A DNA stretch of 64,000 nucleotides from CAKVON01 sp902475665 (GCA_036321795.1 JAWQCY010000005.1:147861-211860); one strand, 5' to 3'; positions 30,858 through 39,254 are shown, counted from the stretch's first letter. Made by a program: numbers and translations. Notes: generated by a model from the letters alone, not told the origin.

Positions 30858-31874
30858 TCAGCCGATCGTGACGTAGCCGTCCCAGCCGGCCTCGGGCTCG
30901 GGGCCGGCGTCGCGCGAGCCAAACAGGAACTTGCGGATGCGGCCCATCTCGCGGACGGCCTGCGCTCGGCCGATCTCGTACTGCTCGCGCAGCTGCCTCG
31001 CGTTGACGGTCCCTGACGAGACGAGCATGCGCTCGGGACGGACCACCAGGATGCGCCCGGCCCGCTCGAGCTCCTCGATGCGCTCGAGCTCGGCGTTGTA
31101 GCGGCTCCATCGCGACGTCAGGGCGTCCATCATGGCGGCGTGGCCGCCCGCAAGGCGCTCGTACACGCGGACCTCGCCGCGGGTCGGCGGCTGCTTGCGG
31201 TAGCCGCGCGGGCGCGTGGTCACCAGCAGGACGCGGTCCCAGCCGTCGTCCTCGGCGATGCAGACGGGCAGGCCCGCGCCGTCGCCCAGGCCGCCGTCGT
31301 ACAGGATGCGTCCGTCAACCGCGCGTGGGCGCATCGCACCGGGCAGGGTTGAGCTTGCGCGCACGACGTCCATCAGGCGCAGGGCGCCGTCGACGTCGGC
31401 CTTGCCAAAGCGCAGGGTCGCGCCGTCGTCGCGTCGGAAGGCCTGCACCTTGACCTCGGCGCCGTTCTCGACGAACGAGTCCCAGGCAAAGGGCATGACG
31501 CCCGACTCGACGGCGCCCTCGTAAAGTGCGTCGGCGTCGAAGTAGCCGTTGCCGCGCGCCACCGAGCGCAGCCCCACCATCGACCGCGCCGCGCCATCGG
31601 TCATGAAGGCCTCGCGCGTGCGCACGCGGTCCTGCGACGCGTAGTTGACGGCGTTGCTCGCCCCAGCCGATACGCCGCACACGTACGGGAACGAGATCCG
31701 TGCCGCGAGCAGCACGTTGGCAAAGCCTGCCGAGAAGGACCCGCGGTAGCCACCGCCCTCGAAGGCCAGGGCGCAGTCGGTGACGTTGGGCTGGACGATG
31801 GGGTGTTCGGGTCGGCGGCACTTCTCGGCAGCGTCGGTGCCGTGGGAGTGGGTCTGTGATTTGCTGACAATCAT
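30858..31874 (-). CDS. Patatin-like phospholipase
   Basis: A 338-residue cytoplasmic patatin. The oxyanion loop is EGGGYRGSFSAG, the nucleophile sits in GVSAGASNAVNY and the catalytic Asp in LYDGGLGDGAG, the usual Ser-Asp dyad of lipid acyl hydrolases. The C-terminal RRSP-like segment is basic. Start 31874 (MIVSKSQ) follows GGAGG; an ATG 102 bases upstream has no site. Residues 14-17 (AEKC) are encoded by an exact repeat copy in the disordered N terminus. No neighbour explains its substrate. Confidence 0.88.
   Translation of the reverse strand: MIVSKSQTHSHGTDAAEKCRRPEHPIVQPNVTDCALAFEGGGYRGSFSAGFANVLLAARISFPYVCGVSAGASNAVNYASQDRVRTREAFMTDGAARSMVGLRSVARGNGYFDADALYEGAVESGVMPFAWDSFVENGAEVKVQAFRRDDGATLRFGKADVDGALRLMDVVRASSTLPGAMRPRAVDGRILYDGGLGDGAGLPVCIAEDDGWDRVLLVTTRPRGYRKQPPTRGEVRVYERLAGGHAAMMDALTSRWSRYNAELERIEELERAGRILVVRPERMLVSSGTVNARQLREQYEIGRAQAVREMGRIRKFLFGSRDAGPEPEAGWDGYVTIG
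31818..31829 (-). repeat. GCCGAGAAGTGC repeat, copy 9 (encodes AEKC in patatin tail)
   Basis: Exact minus-strand copy extended to GCTGCCGAGAAGTGC, in the N-terminal tail of the patatin-like protein. Confidence 0.8.
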
Positions 31875-32237
31875 GGCGTCGCCTCCGGTTGGAGTCTTGC
31901 GATCTCGAGGGGGGACTCTATCACTACAGAACGTTTGCCATATGGCGCACGAGCCTTGGGCAAAGCGTGAGAACACTTAAACGGACGGGCACCCGCTCTC
32001 GAAGCGTCGATGGTTCAAACGATAGTTGAAGAGAAGAGCCAAGGCAGTCGGCTTACCTGGCAGGCTTATGATTTAGTATGTCGTATAAGTCATAAAACGG
32101 ATTGTTGCCCATGCTAAATGGCAGACTGTAGCTTTGGATAAGCTTCATCGGTCTGAAACAAGAGGGATTGACGGATTGACGCCGGGACATCGAGAGTGTC
32201 CTTTGCGTCGCCGTACGGACATCGAAAGGGGTTCCAA
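31875..32237. promoter_or_regulatory. 363-bp divergent regulatory region upstream of the surface-protein gene
   Basis: AT-richer than its surroundings and without a gene. It holds an inverted repeat TTATGA...TCATAA (32066-32071, 32090-32095) nested with CTTAT...ATAAG, a tandem GATTGACG pair (32166-32181), a small hairpin GGACA...TGTCC near 32186, and the ribosome site GAAAGGGG before the ATG at 32238. A dedicated regulator is plausible but not identifiable. Confidence 0.45.
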
Positions 32238-34068
32238 ATGAAGCACAAACACGACACTGGGGCCAACAGGGGGGGGGTTGGGCGGCCGCATCGCCGCAGC
32301 CCTCGTGGGTGCGGTGTGCGCGCTATGTGTGAGTGCCACGCCGGCACTTGCCGCCGAGGCAAGCATCACCAACACTCGTACCAAGGCGACCTACGAGAAT
32401 CTGGCGACCGCTACCGCCGAGGCGCAGAGCGGCGACACCATCAAGCTCGGCGAGGGTAACTACACCCTCTACGGCGTGAGCTCCGTGGGTCACACCAAGG
32501 GCAAGGATCTCACCTTCGTGGGTTCCGGCACGGACAAGACCGCGTGGAACATTGGTGCCAAGGTTCCCAACCCGGACTATTTTGGAACCGAGTACAACGG
32601 CGACTATTCGTTTGATGGCGCCGGCACCGTTACCTTCAAGAACATGACGCTTCGCTCGGGCACTGCCAACTACCTTGGTTTCATCCGTGCGAACAGGACC
32701 GTGACTGACAGCTGCGTCATCAACGGCAAGACGTTCTACTGGGGCTATGACAGCGCAGTGTTCAAGAACACGACGTTCAAGGCTCCGAATGGTGACTACG
32801 CCATCTGGACGTACAGCTCGCCGGTCATGACGTTCGAAAGCTGCACCTTTAACGCCAGCGGCAAGGTCATCAACGTTTACACCGATGCCGGTGCCGGCAA
32901 GCGGGACATCACCGTCAACGTGAGCAACTGCACGTTCAACTCGAGCGCGGGTTGGTTCAGTAAGCAGGCGCTGAGCATTAATGACTCCAACATGGGGAAC
33001 TATAAGTACATCCTCAACATCACCAACAGCTCTGCCACCGCGAAGCGCGACAACACCACCTGCTCGCAGCTCTTTGGCTTTGGCGGCAAGTCGGGTAACA
33101 ACACCGTCCGTACCGACGTCACCATCGACGGCACGAAGGTGTGGTCCAACAAGACGATGCTCACCCACAGCTACACCGACGGCCAGCACAACGACAACTT
33201 CGTTGACCTGAAAGACTACAAGTGGGAGCAGAAGGATGGCGACTGGTATTGCACCGGTCATGCCAAGTGTGGCTATTGCGGCTACAAGATTGCCGAGACT
33301 GTGAAGGCCTCCGTCGAGACCGCCCCGGCCACCTGCACCGAGGCCGGCAAGACCACCTATACCGCCACCTTCACGCACAAGTGCTTCAAGCCTCAGACCA
33401 AGTCCGAGGGCATCGCCGCCCTTAATCACGACTGGGGCGAGCCCGAGTACAGCTGGGCCAAGCAGGACGACGGCTGGTACTGCACCGCCAAGCGCACCTG
33501 CAAGCGCGACGCCTCCCACGTCGAGCAGCAGACCGTGAAGGCCTCCGTCGAGACCACGCCCGCGACCTGCACCGAGGCCGGCAAGGACGTCTACACCGCC
33601 ACGTTTGACGGCGACGTCTTCGAGGCCCAGACCAGGGACGACGTGCTCCCCGCCCTCGACCACGACTGGGGCGAGCCCGAGTACAGCTGGGCCAAGCAGG
33701 ACGACGGCTGGTACTGCACCGCCAAGCGCACCTGCAAGCGCGACGCCTCCCACGTCGAGGAGGAGACCGTCAAGGCCGCCTACGAGGTGACCACCCCTGC
33801 CACGACCGAGAAGGACGGCGAGGGCATCTACACCGCCACCTTCGAGAACGAGGCCTTCGAGACCCAGACCAAGGTCGAGGCCATCGCGAAGCTGCCCGCC
33901 ACGCCCAACAAGCCCGGTAAGGCCGACGTCAAGCCCGCACAGAACAAGGTCACGCCCGCCACGCCGCAGACCGGCGACCAGACCAACCTGGCGATTCCCG
34001 TTGCCATCGCGGTCATCGGCATCGTCGTCGTGGCCGGCGCCGTGATCATCCGCAGGCGCAACAAGTAA
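32238..34068 (+). CDS. Cell-wall-anchored beta-helix surface protein, frameshifted at a G9 tract (probably phase-variable, OFF here)
   Basis: ATG 32238 follows GAAAGGGG and encodes MKHKHDTGANRGG, but the G9 run at 32269-32277 shifts the frame and translation would stop near 32459. With eight G the reading continues as LGGRIAAALVGAVCA...ALA, completing a perfect signal peptide, for a protein of about 609 residues. The mature part has a right-handed beta-helix (GDTIKLGEGNYTLYG, VTFKNMTLRSG), then two and a half repeats of about 78 residues (HDWGEPEYSWAKQDDGWYC). It ends in a sorting signal TPQTGD, a membrane helix and RRRNK for sortase anchoring. Likely an adhesin or glycan-binding protein; ligand unknown. 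An assembly or sequencing error in the homopolymer is the alternative. Confidence 0.8.
32269..32277 (+). repeat. Poly(G)9 tract within the signal-peptide coding region
   Basis: Nine consecutive G, the length range used for slipped-strand phase variation. Changing to eight restores a 609-codon frame. Confidence 0.85.
33427..33525 (+). repeat. Direct repeat, first copy (99 bp)
   Basis: Identical base for base to 33661-33759, 234 bp away (78 codons). It codes for the WG-EPEYSWAKQDDGWYC repeat module of the surface protein, and recombination between copies would remove or add one module in frame. Confidence 0.9.
33661..33759 (+). repeat. Direct repeat, second copy (99 bp)
   Basis: Perfect partner of 33427-33525. 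Identity includes third codon positions, implying recent duplication or gene conversion. Confidence 0.9.
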
Positions 34069-34107
34069 TAGGGAAGTCGCAGCACTTCTCGACAGAAAGC
34101 GTTGGAT

Positions 34108-34135
34108 GGGGCGGCCCCTCGGGGGTCGCCCCTTT
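34108..34135 (+). terminator. Surface-protein gene terminator
   Basis: GGGGCG stem with CGCCCC plus inner pairing, then TTT. A one-mismatch repeat copy (GCACTTCTCGAC, 34082-34093) sits just upstream and a partial copy just downstream (34187-34195). Confidence 0.65.
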
Positions 34136-34216
34136 GTCATGGCGGCATCGCAAAACGGGGCTAAGATTCGAGAGGGATGCCATAGGGAGAAGTGCTGTCG
34201 AGTCGGGAGGAGAGAC

Positions 34217-34969
34217 ATGGGACGAACCATCACCGATGCCGCCCAGGCGGCGCGCGAGCTGTCGGAGCGCGTGGCGGCCGCGGGGAGCGTCGTGTTCTTT
34301 GGGGGCGCGGGCGTGTCCACGGCGAGCGGGATTCCCGACTTTCGCAGCGTCGACGGGCTGTACCACCAGAAGTTCGACTATCCGCCCGAGACCATGCTCA
34401 GCCATGACTTCTACGAGACGCATCCGGCTGAGTTCTTTGAGTTCTACCGCACGAAGATGATCGCGCTTGGCGCCAAGCCCAACCGGGCGCACCTGAAGCT
34501 CGCCGAGCTCGAGCGCGCCGGCAAGCTCACGGCGGTCGTGACCCAGAACATAGACGGCCTGCACCAGGCCGCTGGCTCCAAGAACGTGCTGGAGCTGCAT
34601 GGCTCGGTGCATCGCAACGTGTGTCGTCGGTGTGGCGCGTCCTTCTCGGCAGAGTGGGTCATGGCGCGCGAGCACGAGGACGCCCATGGCGTGCCGGTAT
34701 GCCCCGAGTGCGGCGGTCGGATCAAGCCCGACGTCGTCCTGTACGGCGAGCCGCTTGACGACCGCGTGGTCTCCGCGGCGGTGGAGGCCATCGCGACCTG
34801 CGACATGCTGATCGTCGGCGGCACGAGCCTGGTGGTCTATCCCGCGGCGGGCCTGATTCGCTACTTTGGCGGCGATGACCTCGTCATCGTCAACCGTGAC
34901 CCCACGCCGCAGGACGCGATGGCCGACCTGGTGTGCGCGTGCGACATCGCGGCGGCGTTCGACTTCTAG
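34217..34969 (+). CDS. NAD-dependent protein deacylase, sirtuin (CobB/Sir2)
   Basis: A 250-residue sirtuin removing acyl groups from protein lysines with NAD. GGAGVSTASGIPDFRS binds NAD, TQNIDGLH and HGS (catalytic His in LELHGSVH) form the active site, and CRRCG...CPECG binds zinc. GGTSLVVYPAAG and IVNRDPTP close the NAD site. The R/Y pair of SIRT5-type desuccinylases is not evident. Start 34217 follows GGGAGGAGA. It appears to have its own transcription unit. Confidence 0.95.
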   Translation: MGRTITDAAQAARELSERVAAAGSVVFFGGAGVSTASGIPDFRSVDGLYHQKFDYPPETMLSHDFYETHPAEFFEFYRTKMIALGAKPNRAHLKLAELERAGKLTAVVTQNIDGLHQAAGSKNVLELHGSVHRNVCRRCGASFSAEWVMAREHEDAHGVPVCPECGGRIKPDVVLYGEPLDDRVVSAAVEAIATCDMLIVGGTSLVVYPAAGLIRYFGGDDLVIVNRDPTPQDAMADLVCACDIAAAFDF

Positions 34970-35015
34970 GGCGCCCGCGCGCCTGTGTGGGACGGACGGC
35001 GCTCCCGCCAGACGG

Positions 35016-35021
35016 TACAAT
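35016..35021 (+). promoter_or_regulatory. -10 box TACAAT upstream of folP-folK
   Basis: TACAAT 72 bases before the start. The same hexamer, in GTACAATG-like context, precedes tilS, the aminotransferase and rpiB in this window, always without a clear TTGACA. Confidence 0.4.
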
Positions 35022-35092
35022 CTGACTCACGTGACGCGCCCGCCCGTGGCCGATTGCGCCTCGGGCGGCGCTTTGTGGAGAGGAACCATCGG

Positions 35093-36721
35093 ATGCTCCG
35101 AGAGAACTACTCAACCTGGCACTGCGGCAAGCACGAGCTGTCGTTGGTGCGCCCACGCATCATGGGTGTGCTCAACGTCACGCCCGACTCGTTCTCGGAC
35201 GGCGGCCGCTACAAGACCGTCGACGACGCCGTGGCGCACGCGCTGGACATGCTGGACGCCGGTGCCGACATCATCGACGTCGGTGGCGAGTCCACCCGCC
35301 CGGGCTTCACGCCCGTCTCGCCCGAGGAGGAGGCCGCCCGCGTGGTGCCCGTCGTGCGTGCGCTGGTGGCCGAGGGCGTGTGCGTCTCGATCGACACGCG
35401 CCACCCCGAGGTCGCGCGCATGTGCGTGCGCCTGGGCGCCTCGATCATCAACGACGTCACGGGCTTCACCGACCCCGCCATGGTGGAGGTCACCGCAGGC
35501 TGCGACGCCGGATGCATCGTCATGCACGCCGGCGAGGTCGCCGAGCACCCGCACCGAATCACGGTGACGCTGGACTCCTCCGCCGAGGCCCGCGAGCGCG
35601 CCGCAACCGCCGCGCGCGACAAGGGCCGCGACGACGGCTCGGACGTCGCCGCCGAGAAGGGCGCAGCTTCCGCCGAGACCGACGCCGCTGCCGAGAAGGA
35701 CGCGGAGGCAGATGACGCCCAGCCGGAGCTCCCCGTCGCAGGCGACGCGCTCGCCCTGACGATGGGCCGCTCGTCGGCGCGCGGCGTGGCCGCGCCGACC
35801 GTGCGCCTTGCGGGCAGCCGTAGATTCACCCTGCCGGAGTCCGCTCCGATCATGCGTCAGGTGATGGGCTTTCTGGGCGACCAGGCCCGAACCCTCATGC
35901 GCGCCGGCGTCTCGCGCGAGCGCATCTGCGTGGACCCGGGTCCCGGCTTTGGCAAGATGGCCGACGAGGACGTCGTGATCCAGCGCGCCACCGCCAAGAT
36001 GGCCTCCATGGGCTACCCCGTGCTATGCGCCGTGTCGCGCAAGCGCTTCGTGGGAGCCGTCTCGGGCACCGCGCATGCCACGGACCGCGACCCGGCGACC
36101 GCTGGCGTGTGCCTGGCGGCAGTCTCGGCCGGCGCGCGGATCCTGCGCGTGCACGACGTGGCGGGGTGCGCGCAGGCACTCGACGGCTACTGGTCGATCG
36201 CCCATCCCGACGTCCGCCGTGCGTTCGTCTCGCTCGGCTCCAACGTGGGCGACCGCATCCACTACCTGGAGCGCGCCTGCGAGCTGATCAACGCCATCCC
36301 GCTCACCTGCGTCGTGCAGGTGAGCCACGCATACGAGACCGAGCCCGCCTATGGCATCGCCACGCCCGTGGCAAACTGCGTGGCGGAGATCCAGACCGAG
36401 CTTTCGCCCCTCGTCCTGCTTGACGCGTTGTTGGGCGTGGAGGACCGGCTCGACCGTCGTCGCGTCCCAGGCCAGGAGGGCTACGGCCCGCGCACGATCG
36501 ACTGTGACCTCGCCTGGATGGAGGGGGAGTCCCACGCCGGGCGCCGCCTGCGCCTGCCGCACCCCGGCCTGGGCGAGCGTGACTACGTCCTGGTGCCGAT
36601 GGAAGACCTCATGCACGACCCCGTGCGCTTCCTGCAGCACGCCGGCGTCGACGTCCTCGCGCCCGAGGACCGCGTGGGCCACGTCCTGTCCGACCTCGGG
36701 GAGGTCGCATGGCAACACTAG
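35093..36721 (+). CDS. folP: Bifunctional dihydropteroate synthase / HPPK (FolP-FolK fusion)
   Basis: A 542-residue fusion doing two consecutive folate steps. Residues 1-370 are dihydropteroate synthase: NVTPDSFSDGG, DVGGESTRPG, SIDTRHPEVA, DVTG, DPGPGFGK, SRKRFVG. Residues 375-542 are HPPK: AFVSLGSNVGDR, PRTIDCDLAW and LPHPGLGERDYVLVPM. Between about 155 and 250 the barrel carries a disordered Ala/Asp/Glu insertion (DVAAEKGAASAETDAAAEKDAEADDA) not found in ordinary FolP, including two GCCGAGAAGG repeat-like cores. Start 35093 follows GAGAGGAA. It overlaps the next gene by 13 bases. Confidence 0.92.
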   Translation: MLRENYSTWHCGKHELSLVRPRIMGVLNVTPDSFSDGGRYKTVDDAVAHALDMLDAGADIIDVGGESTRPGFTPVSPEEEAARVVPVVRALVAEGVCVSIDTRHPEVARMCVRLGASIINDVTGFTDPAMVEVTAGCDAGCIVMHAGEVAEHPHRITVTLDSSAEARERAATAARDKGRDDGSDVAAEKGAASAETDAAAEKDAEADDAQPELPVAGDALALTMGRSSARGVAAPTVRLAGSRRFTLPESAPIMRQVMGFLGDQARTLMRAGVSRERICVDPGPGFGKMADEDVVIQRATAKMASMGYPVLCAVSRKRFVGAVSGTAHATDRDPATAGVCLAAVSAGARILRVHDVAGCAQALDGYWSIAHPDVRRAFVSLGSNVGDRIHYLERACELINAIPLTCVVQVSHAYETEPAYGIATPVANCVAEIQTELSPLVLLDALLGVEDRLDRRRVPGQEGYGPRTIDCDLAWMEGESHAGRRLRLPHPGLGERDYVLVPMEDLMHDPVRFLQHAGVDVLAPEDRVGHVLSDLGEVAWQH

Positions 36722-37578
36722 GGGAGGAGCTCGGCATGCCCGAGATCGACCGCAGGGACCTCGTGGGCAGCGTGCTCGACGAGGCAAAGGAGTTCGGCCG
36801 CGATGGCGCCGCACACGGCACAGCGGTGCTCGCCGCGTCGCAGCAGGCCGGCCGCACCCGCGCCGGCCACGTGTGGCATTCTCCCGAGGGAGGTATCTAT
36901 CTGGGCGTCGTTTTGCGTCCGCAGGTGCCCATGCACTTCCTCAACGGCCTCGTCCCGGTGTGTTGCCTCGGCGTCGTCGACGCCCTGTGCGCCATCGGTG
37001 CCGACGTCGCCGCCAAGTGGCCCGACGACGTGGTCGCCGGCGAGCCCGGGCACGAGCGCAAGCTTGCCAGCGTGGCCTGCGAGGCGGGCTACGGCGCCGG
37101 TGGCACCTTCGCCGTGTGCGCCGTCCAGATGAACGTCGAGAGGGTCGATGGGCTTGCGGCCCGGGTCGCACGGGCGGCCGACGGCACGCCCCGTCCGCTC
37201 GAACCCGCCTACCTGCGCGACCTCGTGAGCGACGACCCCGTCTGCGAGGGCGGCGTCTGCCGCATGGCCGGCCTGCCCGCACCAACCCGCATCGCCGAGG
37301 TCGTGCGTGAGGGCGTCGTGGCAAGGGTCGACAATTGGGCGCTCGACGTGGCCGCCGGCCGTGCCGTGGCGGGTGCCGTCGCCCCCGTCGCCGACGAGTG
37401 GTTCGACAGGTTGCGTTGGATGAACTCCCGGGTCGAGGCCCTGCTGCCCGACGGACGCCCCTGCGCGCGCGGCAGGCTGTGCGGCCTCGACGCGTGGGGT
37501 CGCGTGTCGGTCGAGCTCGACGGAGGCGAGCAGGTCACGCTCGCGCCCGAGCAGGCGAGCCTGCGCCTGGCGGACTAG
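36709..37578 (+). CDS. Biotin--protein ligase (BirA catalytic type, no DNA-binding domain)
   Basis: A 289-residue biotin ligase-like protein. Catalytic features are QQAGRTRAGHVWHSPEGGIYLGVVLRP, AAKWPDDVVAG with the ATP/biotin Lys, ERKLASVACEAG, and a C-terminal SH3-like cap (GRLCGLDAWGRVSVEL). There is no N-terminal helix-turn-helix, so it should not act as a repressor. The usual KWPND reads KWPDD and GRGRRG reads GRTRAG, so activity is probable but not certain. Start 36709 lies inside folK with GGGGAGG upstream. Its stop overlaps the convergent coaX stop within CTAG. Confidence 0.78.
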   Translation: MATLGEELGMPEIDRRDLVGSVLDEAKEFGRDGAAHGTAVLAASQQAGRTRAGHVWHSPEGGIYLGVVLRPQVPMHFLNGLVPVCCLGVVDALCAIGADVAAKWPDDVVAGEPGHERKLASVACEAGYGAGGTFAVCAVQMNVERVDGLAARVARAADGTPRPLEPAYLRDLVSDDPVCEGGVCRMAGLPAPTRIAEVVREGVVARVDNWALDVAAGRAVAGAVAPVADEWFDRLRWMNSRVEALLPDGRPCARGRLCGLDAWGRVSVELDGGEQVTLAPEQASLRLAD

Positions 37579-38411
37579 GCCCCGTCGCGCTGTCCGTGCC
37601 CGAGGGTGCGATGCAGCCAGATCTGGTGGATGCCGCGGATCGTGAGATCGGAGTCTATCGCGTCGAACAGGTTGGTGGCCTCGGCGATCGTGCCTGCCAG
37701 CCCGCCCGTACCGACCACGGTCGCGGGTGCGACGTCCTCGGCCTCGAGGTCCTTCTCGGCAGCGGTCTCGCGGGCGAGCTCGCGCTGGATGCGGGCGACC
37801 AGGCCCTCGGCCTGCGCGGCCGCGCCCACGACGATCCCGGACTGGACGGCACGCTCGGTCGTGTCGCCCAGGGTGTGGGGCGGGACCACCAGGGGCACGC
37901 TGGCCAGCTTGGCCGCGCGCGAGAAGAGCGAGTTGGCCGACAGCATGAGGCCTGGCATGATGGCGCCGCCGCGGAAGTTGCCGTGCGCGTCGACGACGTC
38001 GATGTTGGTCGCGGTGCCAAAGTCGACGACGATGACGGGCGAGCCGTAGGTCTCGCGCGCGGCGAGGGCGTTGGCGATGCGGTCGGCGCCCACCTCGTTC
38101 GGGTTGGGCAGGTCTGCGCGGATGCCGCAGTCGCGCGTCGCGCTGACCATCATGGGGTCGGTGCCCAGGATGGCGCGCGTCATCTGCTGCCACTCGCGCG
38201 ACAGGACGGGAACGACGCTCGCGACGGCGACGTCGGTGACGCTGTCTAGCGCGAGGCCGAGCATCTGGAAGTACCCGTAGAGGCGTTCGTGCAGCTCGTC
38301 GGAGGTGTCGGTGGCGTCGGTGGCCATGCGCCACTGGCGCGCCACGCAGCCCTTCTCGTCAAAAAGTCCAAGGGTCGTCTGGGTGTTGCCGACGTCGACT
38401 GCCAGAAACAT
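37575..38411 (-). CDS. coaX: Type III pantothenate kinase CoaX
   Basis: A 278-residue ASKHA-fold kinase, first step of CoA synthesis. N-terminal DVGNTQTTLGLF is the phosphate loop, followed by GADRIANALA, DFGTATNIDVV and GGAIMPGLMLSANSLF, and GTGGLAG near the C terminus. The usual DFGTATTFD reads DFGTATNID. A variable loop contains TAAEKDLEAED, encoded by a repeat core. Start 38411 follows GGAGGCG. Confidence 0.92.
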   Translation of the reverse strand: MFLAVDVGNTQTTLGLFDEKGCVARQWRMATDATDTSDELHERLYGYFQMLGLALDSVTDVAVASVVPVLSREWQQMTRAILGTDPMMVSATRDCGIRADLPNPNEVGADRIANALAARETYGSPVIVVDFGTATNIDVVDAHGNFRGGAIMPGLMLSANSLFSRAAKLASVPLVVPPHTLGDTTERAVQSGIVVGAAAQAEGLVARIQRELARETAAEKDLEAEDVAPATVVGTGGLAGTIAEATNLFDAIDSDLTIRGIHQIWLHRTLGHGQRDGA

Positions 38412-38516
38412 CGTCGCCTCCGTACTCGCGGGCGTGCTTGCGGCAAAAGCGTAACGCATGGGGGAGGGCGTGCGGGTCGTCGCGCCCGATGTCGAGAAGT
38501 GCGCTCGGGTCGCAAA

Positions 38517-38534
38517 GTGAACGCGGCGTGAACG
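38517..38534 (-). promoter_or_regulatory. PHO-box-like direct repeat upstream of coaX
   Basis: On the minus strand GTTCACG and GTTCACT units lie 11 bp apart (plus GTGAACG at 38517 and 38528), matching the spacing and sequence of actinobacterial PhoP boxes (GTTCACC). An exact match to a known PhoP target cannot be claimed. Confidence 0.3.
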
Positions 38535-38581
38535 TGAGGGTCGACGGGCTCTCCGCACGTGACGTGCGCCGACGGTCGTGC

Positions 38582-38668
38582 TACTATTCAAAAGCTTGTT
38601 TGTCCTGGTCGGAAACCAGGACGCCCGGGCCTGCCCGGTACCATCCCCACCCTGGTCGGTAACCAGGG
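38582..38668 (+). promoter_or_regulatory. rpmE promoter and twin-hairpin leader
   Basis: TACTAT (38582-38587) is followed by two near-identical hairpins: GTCCTGGTCGGAAACCAGGAC (21 bases; 38602-38622) and CCCTGGTCGGTAACCAGGG (38650-38668). Both present loop TCGGxAA. Such paired stem-loops upstream of rpmE resemble ribosomal-protein leaders, where L31 binds and shuts off its own message; L31 leaders have been proposed in Coriobacteria. Confidence 0.6.
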
Positions 38669-38687
38669 CCAACAGAAGGAGTTCCAC

Positions 38688-39125
38688 ATGAAGAAGGGCA
38701 TCCACCCCGACTACGTCGAGTGCACCGTCCGCTGCACCTGCGGCAACACCTGGAAGACGCGCTCCACCAAGTCCGAGATGACCATCGACCTCTGCGACAA
38801 GTGCCACCCGTTCTACACCGGCCAGCAGAAGCTCGTCGACACCGGCGGCCGCGTCCAGCGCTTCGCCGACAAGTTCGGTGGCGCCGCTGCCGCCCAGCTC
38901 AAGAAGGCCGAGGAGGCCAAGGCCGCCAAGGCCGCCAAGGTCGCCGAGCAGGAGGCCGCTCGCAAGGCCGCCAAGGAGGCCAAGGCCGCCGAGAAGGCCA
39001 AGCGTGCCGCTGAGTACGCCAAGAAGGCCGAGGCCGAGGCTGCCAAGAAGGCCGCCGAGGAGGCTGCCGCTCCCGCCGAGGAGACCGCTGCCGAGGCCGT
39101 CGAGACCGAGGCCGCTGCCGAGTAG
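38688..39125 (+). CDS. rpmE: Ribosomal protein L31 with long Ala/Lys/Glu-rich tail
   Basis: A 145-residue protein. Residues 1-65 are zinc-binding (C+) L31: MKKGIHPDYVE, CTCGNTW, CDKCHPFYTG. The rest is a 75-residue helix-forming extension of Ala, Lys and Glu, about doubling the normal length of 70. The tail is charge-patterned (KKAEEAKAAKAAK) and could be a long single helix reaching off the ribosome. Start 38688 follows AAGGAG. Confidence 0.94.
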   Translation: MKKGIHPDYVECTVRCTCGNTWKTRSTKSEMTIDLCDKCHPFYTGQQKLVDTGGRVQRFADKFGGAAAAQLKKAEEAKAAKAAKVAEQEAARKAAKEAKAAEKAKRAAEYAKKAEAEAAKKAAEEAAAPAEETAAEAVETEAAAE

Positions 39126-39193
39126 CATCCCGCTCTCGAGCGAAGTCCCGTCTCGTTCCGATTGGTCGATCGGATACCGATTCGAGAATCGAC

Positions 39194-39228
39194 ATCAGCC
39201 CCGCATGGCATTGCCGTGCGGGGCTGAT
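39194..39228 (+). terminator. rpmE terminator (shared with convergent gene)
   Basis: Twelve-bp perfect stem (39194-39205 with 39217-39228). The T-run is weak. Confidence 0.6.
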
Positions 39229-39254
39229 TGCGTTCGCGGGATGTCGTGGGCTCG

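Noticed and set aside
32278..34068. TTG at 32278 as the normal start of the surface-protein gene
   Set aside because: It directly abuts the G run with no Shine-Dalgarno spacing and would begin inside the signal peptide, leaving it without its basic start. The upstream ATG has a proper ribosome site and joins perfectly after one G is removed.
38597..38670. CRISPR-like repeats ahead of rpmE
   Set aside because: Only two copies, each a self-complementary hairpin about 20 bases long, with no spacer series or cas genes; a leader structure explains them better.
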